A stretch of DNA of 64,000 bases, taken from assembly GCA_963777485.1 (NCBI GenBank), contig CAVZQP010000001.1, forward strand, positions 1,302,001-1,366,000. The letters are read 5' to 3'. Each line of letters begins with the position of its first letter. The stretch's first letter is position 1. The position numbers were made by a program, and so were the translations under genes. The stretch is from Bog-473 sp963777485. Lineage in GTDB: Bacteria > Actinomycetota > Acidimicrobiia > Acidimicrobiales > RAAP-2. This document shows, one piece after another, positions 1 to 8,007 of the stretch. The notes beneath the pieces were generated by a model that saw nothing but the letters and a program-made list of their open reading frames with translations, had not been told where the DNA came from and ran no database searches.

Positions 1-354
1 GATTATCTCCACCCACTCAGCTTCTGGAATTCCTCGGCGCATGACGAACCATGTGCTCGGTTCTCCTTTGCCGTGGAACCGAGCTGAGGTCTCCAGACCG
101 CTCACCGTCCCCGGCGGAAGCTCCTGCCGGTACTGGGACCACGGCACGACTTTCTCGTCCGGAACCTCCACGATGACGTACGCACAGAGACCCGAACCAA
201 CTTTCCATCCTTGATCTGAGTCGGTCCGGCTCGTCAGCCATACGACGCGCTCCGGAATCGCTTCGCCGGTCTCTGCTGGCCAGGTCGCGCGAATGAGACC
301 GTCCGCCCGGATTCGCTCCAGGCCGGAGCCGTTGGTCCAGTGATTGAGCCGCAC
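1..354 (-). CDS. Hypothetical protein, 3' end cut by window edge
   Basis: The minus-strand frame stays open for 118 codons from a GTG at 354 to the window edge, so the C-terminus is missing. An in-frame TGA lies 11 codons upstream of this GTG and there is no ATG between, which fixes the start. The N-terminus reads VRLNHWTNGSGLERIRADGL, followed by a VVWLTS stretch near residue 38 and a VVPW stretch near residue 72. The pattern of aromatic-Thr near the start, a helix ending in DGLIR and then VWLTS recalls small uncharacterised actinobacterial and phage proteins, and loosely the first strands of ADP-ribosyltransferase-like folds. That resemblance is only an inference. The amino acid composition is balanced and protein-like, unlike the other frames here. 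It lies beside the attachment-site-like sequence at 518-539, so it may belong to a mobile element. Function unknown. Confidence 0.6.
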   Translation of the reverse strand, partial: MRLNHWTNGSGLERIRADGLIRATWPAETGEAIPERVVWLTSRTDSDQGWKVGSGLCAYVIVEVPDEKVVPWSQYRQELPPGTVSGLETSARFHGKGEPSTWFVMRRGIPEAEWVEII

Positions 355-822
355 CCGGCGGCCAGTATCCCAGCCGCTCCGTGGTCACAACGTGGTCACA
401 GACTCCCCCGGATCGAGCCGGACGCAGGGTAACGACCGCCCCGCCGTCGGACCTCAATCCGCCGATAACCAGGACTGATCCGGACGACGCGGACGGTCCC
501 GGATCGGGCATGTCGGAGTTCGAATCCCACTCCGGGCACGCTGTGAGCTCGGCCGAGACCGGCGGCGGGCTTTGTCCGGTCGCTGTGGCTGCCGGGTCCG
601 GCCGCAGCGGGTGGAACCGGGGTACCGCACGCTACGGCTCTCAAGCCCTCTGACCAGGTCACCGAGCATTTTGTCTGTCGGCTTCAGGATCGGGCGTTCA
701 GGCCGATACCTTTTGAAGGTGGGAGCCGGGCCGAAATGCCATCCTGGCGCGGCCGTTCTCGACGTAGCAGCCCGCCGGCCCACACCCGTGCCACTCCACC
801 GCGGGAGCTGCCCGACCACCAC
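355..822. other. Gene-free stretch at left edge
   Basis: No frame here has a convincing protein. Frames that are open have Arg/Pro/Ser-rich, low-complexity translations typical of high-GC noise. The only recognisable element is the tRNA 3'-end-like sequence at 518-539. The promoters of the left-edge gene and of the secreted protein at 823 must lie here, but I could not pick out clear -35/-10 boxes. Confidence 0.5.
518..539 (+). other. tRNA 3'-end fragment, possible attachment site
   Basis: The 22 bases begin with GTTCGAATCC (T-loop consensus) and end with TCCGGGCAC, which matches the 3' acceptor strand and discriminator of a tRNA whose 5' end would be GCCCGGA, as in many bacterial tRNA-Leu genes. 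Upstream bases do not form the T-stem (CGGAG faces CCCAC), and no D-arm or anticodon arm precedes it, so this is not a tRNA gene. A duplicated tRNA 3' end is what remains at the far end of an integrated element. The identity starting exactly in the T-loop fits an att core. The intact tRNA would be expected left of the window. Confidence 0.45.
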
Positions 823-2280
823 ATGAAAGCCCACTCACTCCGCGTCCGACTCCTCTTGGCTGCCGCGACGGCAGTCCTTGGCGTCTGCGCGCTTCCGGCG
901 GTATCGGGGGCCTTCACGGACGCCGCGTCGGCGGACACGCCGCTCCCCGCGGGGTGGGAGCTGTGCATCCTCCAGGGGGTCGGCGCGCCGGCCACCCAGG
1001 CGAACGTCGCCGACCTCGACGAGTGGCAGCTCGCCGAAGGTGGCTCGACCAACAACTCGGCCGCCTACAACCCGTTCAACACGTCGCGGACAACCGACGT
1101 GAACAACACGCCGCTCCCGTTGACGATCTCGGCGAACGGATTTCCCGCGTTCACCGACTGGATCGCAGGCTGTGCGGCCACGGTGTCGACGATCCTGCAG
1201 GCAAACATGACACCGGTGGCCGCAGCACTGTTGGCCGGCAACGTGTCGCCGCCACCCGCGTTCCTCGCGATCGTCGACCAGAGCCAGTGGTGCGCGCCGT
1301 CCCCTGACGGGACGCCGTGTTACGCCGACATGATCGGCGGAGCGACAGGAAACCTAGCCAAGGCCGTGCTGAGCGCGTCCTCCGCCCTCGACGTCTACGG
1401 CAACGTGCGCACCGACCTGCACTCGTACCAGGACGCCGTGACCTCCGACGCCTTGGCTCAATTGGCGGTGGCTACCACCACCCAACAGCTGTCGGCGGCC
1501 CAGTCGATCCTCACATCGGCGCACAGCCGGGCCGCCGGTGCGCAGACGGCGCTCCGAAAATTCGCGGTCGACGAGTACATGAACAGCGGCCTCTACGAAG
1601 CCAGTCCCCTCGTCAGCGGGACGAACAACGGGCCGTTCGGCGCCCAGAGCCAGAACGGCGTCGTCGCCCACCAGTACGCCACCGTCGTCGCGTCGGACCT
1701 CCTGGAGCAGACCCAGGCTGCCACCGCGGCCGTGAAGGTGGCCCTCGGGCAGCGCAACGGCGTCCAGAAAACGCTGCAACAGAACGAGACGACATTGACG
1801 TCGGACAACGCCAACGAGAGCCACTCGCTCGTCCGCCTCGTCGCGGATGTCGAGACCCTGCAGAAGGCCGGCGCCTGCACGACCGCGGTGATCGCCACGC
1901 CGACGCCCGCCGCCGCGCCGAGTGCGCCGGATACGCCGGGCGGGTCGACGCCGCCGTCATCCTCGGGTCCGTCGGCGGCAACGAGCACCACCACGACCAC
2001 GGTGGCTCCAGCGACGACCACGACCTCCTCGACCACCACGACGACCACCACGACGCCGGGCGGTATCAGCCTGGTGAAGCCGCTCGGGACGACGACGACG
2101 ACGACCACGACGGTGCCGCCCAGCACCACGACGACGGTCGCCCCCACGACGACCACGACGACCGTGCCGTCGGGCTCGGGCTCGGGCGCCAGCACCGCTC
2201 CTGTGCCGACGGCGAACCCGGGCGGACTGCAGGTCCTCCAGGGTTGTGTGACCGCCCTCGCGCCCAGCGCCAACGCGTAA
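823..2280 (+). CDS. Secreted protein with Thr-rich C-terminal tail
   Basis: 485 residues. The ATG at 823 is chosen because it begins a classic signal peptide: MKAHSLRVR, a hydrophobic core LLLAAATAVLGVCAL, and a probable cleavage near AFTDAASA. The open frame reaches further upstream without a signal-like start. Residues about 40-350 form an Ala/Thr/Gln-rich, mostly helical region with no family I recognise. It has paired Cys residues (GCAA near 117, CAPSPDGTPC near 155-164) that could form disulfides outside the cell. Residues about 360-460 are Pro/Thr/Ser-rich with several runs of Thr, which looks like an extended wall-spanning or glycosylated linker. The last 25 residues return to normal composition and hold one Cys. 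It stands alone on the plus strand before the fatty acid operon. Function unknown, export likely. Confidence 0.75.
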   Translation: MKAHSLRVRLLLAAATAVLGVCALPAVSGAFTDAASADTPLPAGWELCILQGVGAPATQANVADLDEWQLAEGGSTNNSAAYNPFNTSRTTDVNNTPLPLTISANGFPAFTDWIAGCAATVSTILQANMTPVAAALLAGNVSPPPAFLAIVDQSQWCAPSPDGTPCYADMIGGATGNLAKAVLSASSALDVYGNVRTDLHSYQDAVTSDALAQLAVATTTQQLSAAQSILTSAHSRAAGAQTALRKFAVDEYMNSGLYEASPLVSGTNNGPFGAQSQNGVVAHQYATVVASDLLEQTQAATAAVKVALGQRNGVQKTLQQNETTLTSDNANESHSLVRLVADVETLQKAGACTTAVIATPTPAAAPSAPDTPGGSTPPSSSGPSAATSTTTTTVAPATTTTSSTTTTTTTTPGGISLVKPLGTTTTTTTTVPPSTTTTVAPTTTTTTVPSGSGSGASTAPVPTANPGGLQVLQGCVTALAPSANA

Positions 2281-2493
2281 CGGCGCGTGGTGAGGGCCTC
2301 GCCGGCCCTGGCGGCCGCGCCATCGCACCGCCCATCCCACCTAGTTTCTGGGGAGTAACCAGCGACAACCTGGTCGAAGCCGTCGCGCTTCGCACCGTGA
2401 GTGCGAAAGATCCTCGCAATTGGGTCCGCGCCACGGCGGGCATGCCACACTGTGGGTTCTTTCAGCCCGACTTCGACTGGAGCCGTCGCATTC

Positions 2494-3732
2494 GTGTTGG
2501 TTTTCACCTTCCCAGGCCAGGGTTCACAGCGCGCCGGCATGGGGGAACCCTGGGTCGACCACCCGTCCTGGGAAGTGGTCGAAGAGGCGTCGCTCGCCGC
2601 CGATCGTGATCTGTCCCGGCTGCTGCTCAGCGCGCCGATCGAGGAACTGACCCAGACCGAGAACGCGCAGCTGGCGACGACGGTGCTCAGCCTCGTCGTG
2701 CTCGACGCCGTCGAGCGCATCGGCCTCACCCCGGCCGCCAGTGCCGGGCACAGCCTCGGCGAGTACACCGCGTTGGTCGCGAGCGGCGCCCTCGGTTTCG
2801 AGGACGGCATCCGTCTGGTCGTGGCCCGCGGTGATGCCATGGCCCGGGCCGGTGAGGAAGCCCCCGGCACGATGGCCGCACTGCTCGGCATCGCGGACGA
2901 CGACGCTGAGGCCGCCTGCATGCGCGCCGAAGGCGACGTGTGGGTGGCTAACTACAACGCGCCGGGTCAGATCGTCATCGCAGGCACGGTCGACGCAGTG
3001 GCCCGCGCCGGCGAGCTAGCCAAGGCACTTGGCGCGAAGCGGGTGATGCCGATCCCGGTGTCGGGCGCATTCCACACGCCGCTGATGCAGGGGGCGCGGG
3101 CCGACCTGCGCAAGGCTCTGGCCGAAGTGACCTTCCTCACGCCCGAGGTGCGCGTGGTCGCCAACGTCGACGCGCACGTGCACGACGACCCGGCCGAATG
3201 GCCCGGTCTCCTCTCCGCACAGCTCTGCTCCCCCGTGCGCTGGCGCCAGACACTCGAGACATTCGCCGGGCTGGGACTCACCTCGCTCGTCGAGCTCGGC
3301 CCCGGCGGTGTCCTGAGCGGACTGGCGAAGCGCAGCCTGCCGGAGATCCAGTCGCTGGCGGTCTCCAAGCCCGAGGATCTCGACACGCTGATGGACCAGA
3401 TCAGCGCGGCCGGTACCTGGCGCGCCGAGCCCGCGCTCCACCAGGGCGAGCACCTCTACATGTCGGACCGAGTGGTCGTGAGCCCGTCGAGCGGCATCTT
3501 CGCTCCCGAGACATCGCTGCAGGCTCCCGGCGCGGGCTTGCTGCCCGGCACCGCCGGGAACCCGACCGATCCCTCGTCGGCGGTCGAGGTCGGCGACCTT
3601 GTCGGACGCGTCGGCGTGTCCGAAGTCCGGACCCCCTTCGCAGGGCAGGTCATCGGCTGGATGGCCGCAGAGGGCGAACGCGTGCAAGAAGGCCAGCCGC
3701 TCGTCTGGCTGCGAGTGCCCGAAGCGACCTGA
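2494..3732 (+). CDS. fabD: Malonyl-CoA:ACP transacylase fused to a barrel-sandwich domain
   Basis: 412 residues. It transfers malonyl from CoA to acyl carrier protein to feed fatty acid synthase II. The GTG at 2494 puts the family N-terminus VLVFTFPGQGSQ at residue 1 and has GGAG at 2479-2482. Earlier in-frame starts would add an unrelated leader. Ser87 in GHSLGEY is the nucleophile and His194 in AFHTPL its partner. FabD normally ends near residue 310. Here about 90 more residues follow, with the shape of a biotinyl/lipoyl domain: VVVSPSSGIFAPE near 327, VEVGDLVGRVG, then TPFAGQVIGWMAAEGERVQ and EGQPLVWLR. The biotinylation motif MKM is absent; the hairpin reads VSEVRTP, so no attached cofactor is expected. 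Its TGA overlaps the fabG ATG (TGATG). FabD activity is certain by family. The role of the extra domain is unknown. Confidence 0.95.
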   Translation: MLVFTFPGQGSQRAGMGEPWVDHPSWEVVEEASLAADRDLSRLLLSAPIEELTQTENAQLATTVLSLVVLDAVERIGLTPAASAGHSLGEYTALVASGALGFEDGIRLVVARGDAMARAGEEAPGTMAALLGIADDDAEAACMRAEGDVWVANYNAPGQIVIAGTVDAVARAGELAKALGAKRVMPIPVSGAFHTPLMQGARADLRKALAEVTFLTPEVRVVANVDAHVHDDPAEWPGLLSAQLCSPVRWRQTLETFAGLGLTSLVELGPGGVLSGLAKRSLPEIQSLAVSKPEDLDTLMDQISAAGTWRAEPALHQGEHLYMSDRVVVSPSSGIFAPETSLQAPGAGLLPGTAGNPTDPSSAVEVGDLVGRVGVSEVRTPFAGQVIGWMAAEGERVQEGQPLVWLRVPEAT

Positions 3733-4457
3733 TGGCGGTCGTTCTCGTGACAGGTGGGACGCGCGGTATCGGCGCGGCCTGTGTCGACTGGTTCCTCGCC
3801 AACGGGCACCAGGTCGCGACGAGCTACCGGTCGGACACGGTCCCTGCTCCGCCCGAAGGATCGGACTCGGATCGCTTCTTCGCTGTCCGTTGCGACGTCC
3901 GCAACAGCGAGGAGGTCGACGCCGCGTTCTCTGCCATCGAGGAGCGCTGGGGACCCGTCGAGGTGCTCGTCGCCAACGCGGGCATCACCATGGACGCGCT
4001 GATGCTGCGCATGAGTGACCAAGCCTTTCACGACGTGATCGACGCCAATCTCACCGGTTCCTTCCGCGTCGCCAAGCGCGCCGTGGCGAAGATGCTGCGA
4101 CTCCACAGGGGGCGGATCATCTTCGTCTCCTCCGTTGGCGCCTTCATCGGACTTCCCGGCCAAGCGAACTACGCGGCGTCGAAAGCGGGTCTCGTCGGTA
4201 TGGCCCGGGCGATCGCCCGGGAGGTGGGCAGCCGGCAGATCACCGTCAACGTCGTGGCGCCGGGGCTCATCGACACCGACATGACCGCGGCCCTCGGCGC
4301 CGACAGGGTCGAACTGATGTCGTCTCAGGTACCTCTCGGTCGGACCGGCAGCGTCCAGGATGTCGCCAACGTCGTGGGATTTCTCGCCTCTGACGCCGCT
4401 GCCTACGTGACCGGTGCCGTCGTTCCGGTCGACGGCGGCCTGGGTATGGGGCTGTAG
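3732..4457 (+). CDS. fabG: 3-oxoacyl-ACP reductase
   Basis: 241 residues, a short-chain dehydrogenase that reduces beta-ketoacyl-ACP with NADPH in the fatty acid elongation cycle. It shows the Rossmann motif VTGGTRGIGAAC at the N-terminus, NAG in VANAGIT, the catalytic Ser in VSSVGAFIG, and Tyr and Lys in YAASKAGL. It ends with the typical VTGAVVPVDGGLGMGL. The ATG overlaps the fabD stop by one base, so translation is probably coupled. Position between fabD and acpP supports the biosynthetic FabG assignment over another SDR. Confidence 0.95.
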   Translation: MAVVLVTGGTRGIGAACVDWFLANGHQVATSYRSDTVPAPPEGSDSDRFFAVRCDVRNSEEVDAAFSAIEERWGPVEVLVANAGITMDALMLRMSDQAFHDVIDANLTGSFRVAKRAVAKMLRLHRGRIIFVSSVGAFIGLPGQANYAASKAGLVGMARAIAREVGSRQITVNVVAPGLIDTDMTAALGADRVELMSSQVPLGRTGSVQDVANVVGFLASDAAAYVTGAVVPVDGGLGMGL

Positions 4458-4475
4458 CGTTCAGGAAACCAATAC

Positions 4476-4483
4476 AGAAGGAG
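4476..4483 (+). promoter_or_regulatory. Strong ribosome binding site of acpP
   Basis: AGAAGGAG lies six bases before the GTG at 4490. It is a near-perfect Shine-Dalgarno sequence in a 32-base gap, while the neighbouring fab genes rely on overlaps. This fits the high demand for acyl carrier protein and decides the GTG start. Confidence 0.7.
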
Positions 4484-4489
4484 TGAATT

Positions 4490-4729
4490 GTGGACAGCGA
4501 CGCAGCGTTCGAGAAGTTTCGCGAGTGCGCCGTAGAAGTGCTGCAGGTGCCGGCGGACAAGATCACGAAGGAGGCCAAGTTCGCCGACGATCTCGACGCC
4601 GATAGCCTCGACCTGGTGGAGCTGGTCATGGCGCTCGAAGAGTCCTTCGACATCACCGTCGAGGAGACGGAGCTCGAGGACATCACGACCGTCGGCCAGG
4701 CCTTTGACCTGATCTCGTCAAAGCTCTGA
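4490..4729 (+). CDS. acpP: Acyl carrier protein
   Basis: 79 residues, the acidic helical carrier of growing acyl chains. The phosphopantetheine site is Ser39 in DADSLDLVEL, followed by the conserved helix MALEESFDI. The length and Asp/Glu-rich composition match the family. The start is GTG with a strong ribosome binding site. The TGA overlaps the fabF ATG by one base. Confidence 0.96.
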   Translation: MDSDAAFEKFRECAVEVLQVPADKITKEAKFADDLDADSLDLVELVMALEESFDITVEETELEDITTVGQAFDLISSKL

Positions 4730-5925
4730 TGCAACTGGGCATCGGCGCCGACGGACCGATCAATGGACGGCGCGTTGCCGTCACCGGCCTCGGGGCGGTC
4801 ACGTGCTGTGGTGTCGGCGTCGACGCCCTTTGGGACGGCCTGCTCCATCCGGCGGTGGTCGGCGGTGAGGTGCGGGGCTACGAGCCAACCGATTTCTTCG
4901 GGCCGAAGGAAGCGCGTCAACTCGATCGCTTCGCCCAGTTCTCCGTGGTGGCGGCCGACATGGCCGTCGAGGCCGCCGGAGAGCTGGCAGTGGACCCGGC
5001 CAAGGCAGGCGTCATGTTCGCGACAGGCGTCGGTGGCCTCGACACGTTGGCCTCGCAGGTCCTCCTGTACGACGAGAAGGGGGCCGATCGCGTCTCGCCG
5101 CGCCTCGTCCCGATGATGATGGTCAACGCTGGTGCGGCGGGCATCTCCATGCGGCTGGGTTGGCGCGGTCCCTCCGAAGTGATCTGTACTGCGTGTGCCG
5201 CAGGCACCCACGCGATAGCGGCCGCGGCCCGCCTCGTGGCGTCCGGCCGCTGCGACGTCGCAATCGGGGGAGGCTCCGAGGCAGGCATGCACCCGGTGGC
5301 CCTCGCCGCCTTCGCCAACATGACGGCGCTCTCGACGTCGGGCCACTCACGCCCCTTCGACGCCCGCCGAGATGGGTTCGTGATGACCGAAGGTGCCGCG
5401 GCCCTGGTCCTCGAGGAGTACGACCGCGCCGTGGCCCGGGGCGCGACCATCTACGCGGAGGTCGCGGGCGCGGCCAGCACGGCGGACGCGCATCACATCA
5501 CTGCGCCCGCGCCGGACGGGTCCGGTGCGGTGAACTGCATGGAGCTGGCGCTGGCCGACGCCGGGATCACCCCGGACGAGGTCGGACACATCAACGCACA
5601 CGGCACCTCCACGCCGCTCAACGATCTGGCCGAGGCACGCGCCATCACCAAGGTGTTCGGCGAGCCGGGACCGCTCGTGACGTCGACGAAGGGCGTGACC
5701 GGACACGGCCTGGCCGCGGCGGGTGCGATCGAGGCCGTCGCCGCCGTCCTGACCATCCACCACGGGACGATCCCGCCCACCGCCGGTTACGAGGAGCCCG
5801 ACCCTGAGATCACGATCCAGGTCGTGCACGGTGAGCCGATGTCCTGGGAGCCCGGCCCGGTCCTGTCGAACTCGTTCGGCTTCGGCGGGCACAACGGCTG
5901 CCTGGTCCTGCTGCCACCCGACTGA
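4729..5925 (+). CDS. fabF: 3-oxoacyl-ACP synthase II
   Basis: 398 residues, the condensing enzyme that elongates acyl-ACP with malonyl-ACP. The Cys nucleophile is in ICTACAAGTHA, and the two His residues are in NAHGTSTPLND and TKGVTGHGLAAAG. The C-terminal SNSFGFGGHNG signature is present. It ends the operon fabD-fabG-acpP-fabF. The next gene starts 118 bases on and encodes an unrelated exported protein. Confidence 0.96.
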   Translation: MQLGIGADGPINGRRVAVTGLGAVTCCGVGVDALWDGLLHPAVVGGEVRGYEPTDFFGPKEARQLDRFAQFSVVAADMAVEAAGELAVDPAKAGVMFATGVGGLDTLASQVLLYDEKGADRVSPRLVPMMMVNAGAAGISMRLGWRGPSEVICTACAAGTHAIAAAARLVASGRCDVAIGGGSEAGMHPVALAAFANMTALSTSGHSRPFDARRDGFVMTEGAAALVLEEYDRAVARGATIYAEVAGAASTADAHHITAPAPDGSGAVNCMELALADAGITPDEVGHINAHGTSTPLNDLAEARAITKVFGEPGPLVTSTKGVTGHGLAAAGAIEAVAAVLTIHHGTIPPTAGYEEPDPEITIQVVHGEPMSWEPGPVLSNSFGFGGHNGCLVLLPPD

Positions 5926-6043
5926 GCCCAGCGCGCCGCGGTCCGAGACGGCCTGAAGACACTCGGCGGGGCGCGGGCGGTAACGTCCCTGCTCCGCTGG
6001 CGCCCGGCCGGCGGTCCTGAGACAGAGCTCCGAGGTCCATTCC

Positions 6044-7240
6044 GTGGGAAGGCTGCGCGCCTGGGGCGCCGCGATACGCCGATCTCCCTGGCGCGGCCTG
6101 GCCGTCGTCGCGCTGGCGGGTGCCTTGGTGGCCGGTGTCGTCCTGGTGGCGACGCATCCCGGTCCCAGCCCGTCCCCGCCGGTCACGGTGCGCGCGGTCG
6201 CGCTCGGCGACTCGGTCCCCTACGGCCACGGACTGGCCAACCCCTACCCGACGCCGCAGATGGGGCTCCCGAAGAGCGACGTATCCCAGGGCCCTTCGGC
6301 GCTCGCCTACCCGAGCGCGGTCGCCGCCCACTTCGGGCTGACCATGACGGTGCGCCCGACCAACTGCCAGCTGGTCGGGGACCAACTGGCCATCAGCGGG
6401 GCGGTCGCCAGTGCCGCCGACAACACGGAGCCGAGCGGCCAATGCCCTCCGCAGCACCGCGTCCTCGGCACCGAGATCGCGGCGTCAGGACTGACAAAGC
6501 ACACGGCGCGGCTCGTCATGCTCCAAGACGGCGCCGACGACATCCACTTCGGCGGATGCCTCGAGTACGAACTCGCCCGGGTGCTGGGAACGGGCATCGG
6601 CCTCGGGACGAACTGCCTCGACAACGGGGCTGTGACCCCGGCCGTTGCCGCCGATCTCTCCCGCGTGCGCCGCGATCTCGCCTCCGCGATCGAACAGATC
6701 GCACCCGACGCCGGAACCGTGGCGGTCCTCGACTACTACCAGCCCATTCCCGCCCCCACGGAGATCGTCGACGACTCGGGGCTCTCGGGACTGGGGACCA
6801 ACCTTGTCTGCACAGGTCTGAAGGCGAACGCGTCGTCCACCGCCGCGGCGGCGGACGTGGTGCTCACCGCTTTGAACGAGTCGATCGCCGGCGCGGTGGC
6901 CGACGCTCGCGGCCACGGCGTGCACAACGTCGTACTGGTGGACGTCGCCCACGCCCTGGACGGCCACGGCGTGTGCACCGCCGACCCGTGGGTCTTCTCG
7001 GCCGAATCGATCTCCGATGCCTCGCTGGCGTTGGACACCGAGCAGATCGTGGCCGCCAAGGCATGCGCCGCGGCCGGCTCCGCACTCCACACCGGCTCCC
7101 TGTGCGACTCGTTGGTGGCACGGTCGGACCAGGCGAAACAGTCCCTCAGGGCGCACGTCTGGCGCACGGCCCACCCGACGGCACAGGGGCAGGGGGCTCT
7201 GGCGGCCCTGGTCGAACGGGAGCTGCGAGGCCGCGTCTAG
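6044..7240 (+). CDS. Exported SGNH-type hydrolase
   Basis: 398 residues. A signal anchor or signal peptide at residues about 18-40 (LAVVALAGALVAGVVLVA) puts the rest outside the membrane. Block I is VALGDSVPYGHGL with the nucleophile Ser. The oxyanion block is LQDGADDIHFGG, a variant of the usual GxND. Block V is HPTAQGQGAL with the His, but the Asp normally three residues before it is replaced (WRTAHP). Several Cys residues in the middle suggest disulfides, as in secreted lipases and esterases of this superfamily. GTG at 6044. It converges with trpA, and the two TAG stop codons share the palindrome CTAG at 7237-7240. Substrate unknown. Confidence 0.75.
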   Translation: MGRLRAWGAAIRRSPWRGLAVVALAGALVAGVVLVATHPGPSPSPPVTVRAVALGDSVPYGHGLANPYPTPQMGLPKSDVSQGPSALAYPSAVAAHFGLTMTVRPTNCQLVGDQLAISGAVASAADNTEPSGQCPPQHRVLGTEIAASGLTKHTARLVMLQDGADDIHFGGCLEYELARVLGTGIGLGTNCLDNGAVTPAVAADLSRVRRDLASAIEQIAPDAGTVAVLDYYQPIPAPTEIVDDSGLSGLGTNLVCTGLKANASSTAAAADVVLTALNESIAGAVADARGHGVHNVVLVDVAHALDGHGVCTADPWVFSAESISDASLALDTEQIVAAKACAAAGSALHTGSLCDSLVARSDQAKQSLRAHVWRTAHPTAQGQGALAALVERELRGRV

Positions 7241-8007
7241 TCGATCGCCTTGCGGAGGGATCCGATGAAGGCGGCCGCGCCCTCGGGGCCCTCGCCCTCG
7301 ATCAGGCGCCGAACGAGCGCGGATCCCACGGCGATGCCGTCCGCGACCTCGCAGATCTCGGCGGCCTGGTCCGGCGTCGAGATGCCCACCCCGACGCAGA
7401 CGGGCAGGTCGGTGTGGCGGCGGACGCGTTCGACCACCTTGGCGGCGTCGCCCCCAAGACTCTGTCGTTCTCCTGTCACGCCCATGCGGGCGACCGCGTA
7501 CACGAACCCGCGGGCCCGGGCGCAGATACCCGCCACCCGTTCTTCGGGGCTCGACGGTGCGACCAACAAGATGGTGTCGACGCCGGCCGCATCCGCCTCG
7601 ATCTGCCACGGATCGAGCTCCTCGATCGGCAGATCCGGCAGGATGGCTCCCCCGACCCCGGCTGCCGCCAGCGACCGTGCCATGCGCTTGTGTCCGGCCC
7701 GGTACACGATGTTGTAGTAGGTCATCACGGCGATCGGGACGGGAGCCTCCGCGCGGGCGATGCCGTCGAGCACGTGCTCGGGCACCGTCTTCCTCTGCAG
7801 CGCGCGCAGCGCCGCCTCCTGGATCACGGGCCCGTCGATCATCGGGTCCGAGAACGGGATGCCGACCTCGACGGCATCGGCCCCGGCGGCGACGACCGCC
7901 GCCAGGGACTCACCCCAGTCGCCGGTCATGCCGCCCATCAGATATGGAATCAAGAGCTTGCGGCCCGCATCGCGTCGACTCCGGAGCTCCTTTTCGAGCT
8001 CAGGCAT
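7237..8007 (-). CDS. trpA: Tryptophan synthase alpha chain
   Basis: 256 residues, cleaves indole-3-glycerol phosphate to indole, which passes to TrpB. The ATG at 8007 gives MPELEKELRSRRDAGRK, the expected family start. It overlaps the end of trpB by eight bases. Catalytic Glu and Asp are in VEVGIPFSDPMIDGPVIQ. The phosphate loop is in the GVGISTPDQ region and the flexible loop reads GVTGERQSL. It is the last gene of the supercluster, ending tail to tail with the SGNH gene. Confidence 0.95.
   Translation of the reverse strand: MPELEKELRSRRDAGRKLLIPYLMGGMTGDWGESLAAVVAAGADAVEVGIPFSDPMIDGPVIQEAALRALQRKTVPEHVLDGIARAEAPVPIAVMTYYNIVYRAGHKRMARSLAAAGVGGAILPDLPIEELDPWQIEADAAGVDTILLVAPSSPEERVAGICARARGFVYAVARMGVTGERQSLGGDAAKVVERVRRHTDLPVCVGVGISTPDQAAEICEVADGIAVGSALVRRLIEGEGPEGAAAFIGSLRKAID

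Noticed and set aside
480..540. A complete tRNA gene
   Set aside because: Only the T-loop and 3' acceptor strand are present. The T-stem does not pair and no D-arm or anticodon arm exists upstream.
2401..2493. A 31-residue N-terminal extension of FabD
   Set aside because: The extension is unlike any FabD and the GTG at 2494 has a suitable GGAG and gives the exact family start.
1317..2609. Asp/His-rich frame (DDDDDDH runs) suggesting a metal-binding protein
   Set aside because: It is the shifted reading of the Thr-codon repeats (ACGACG) in the secreted protein at 823-2280.
3198..3731. Upstream extension of the fabG frame
   Set aside because: The frame is open through fabD by chance. The ATG at 3732 begins directly with the Rossmann motif and overlaps the fabD stop.
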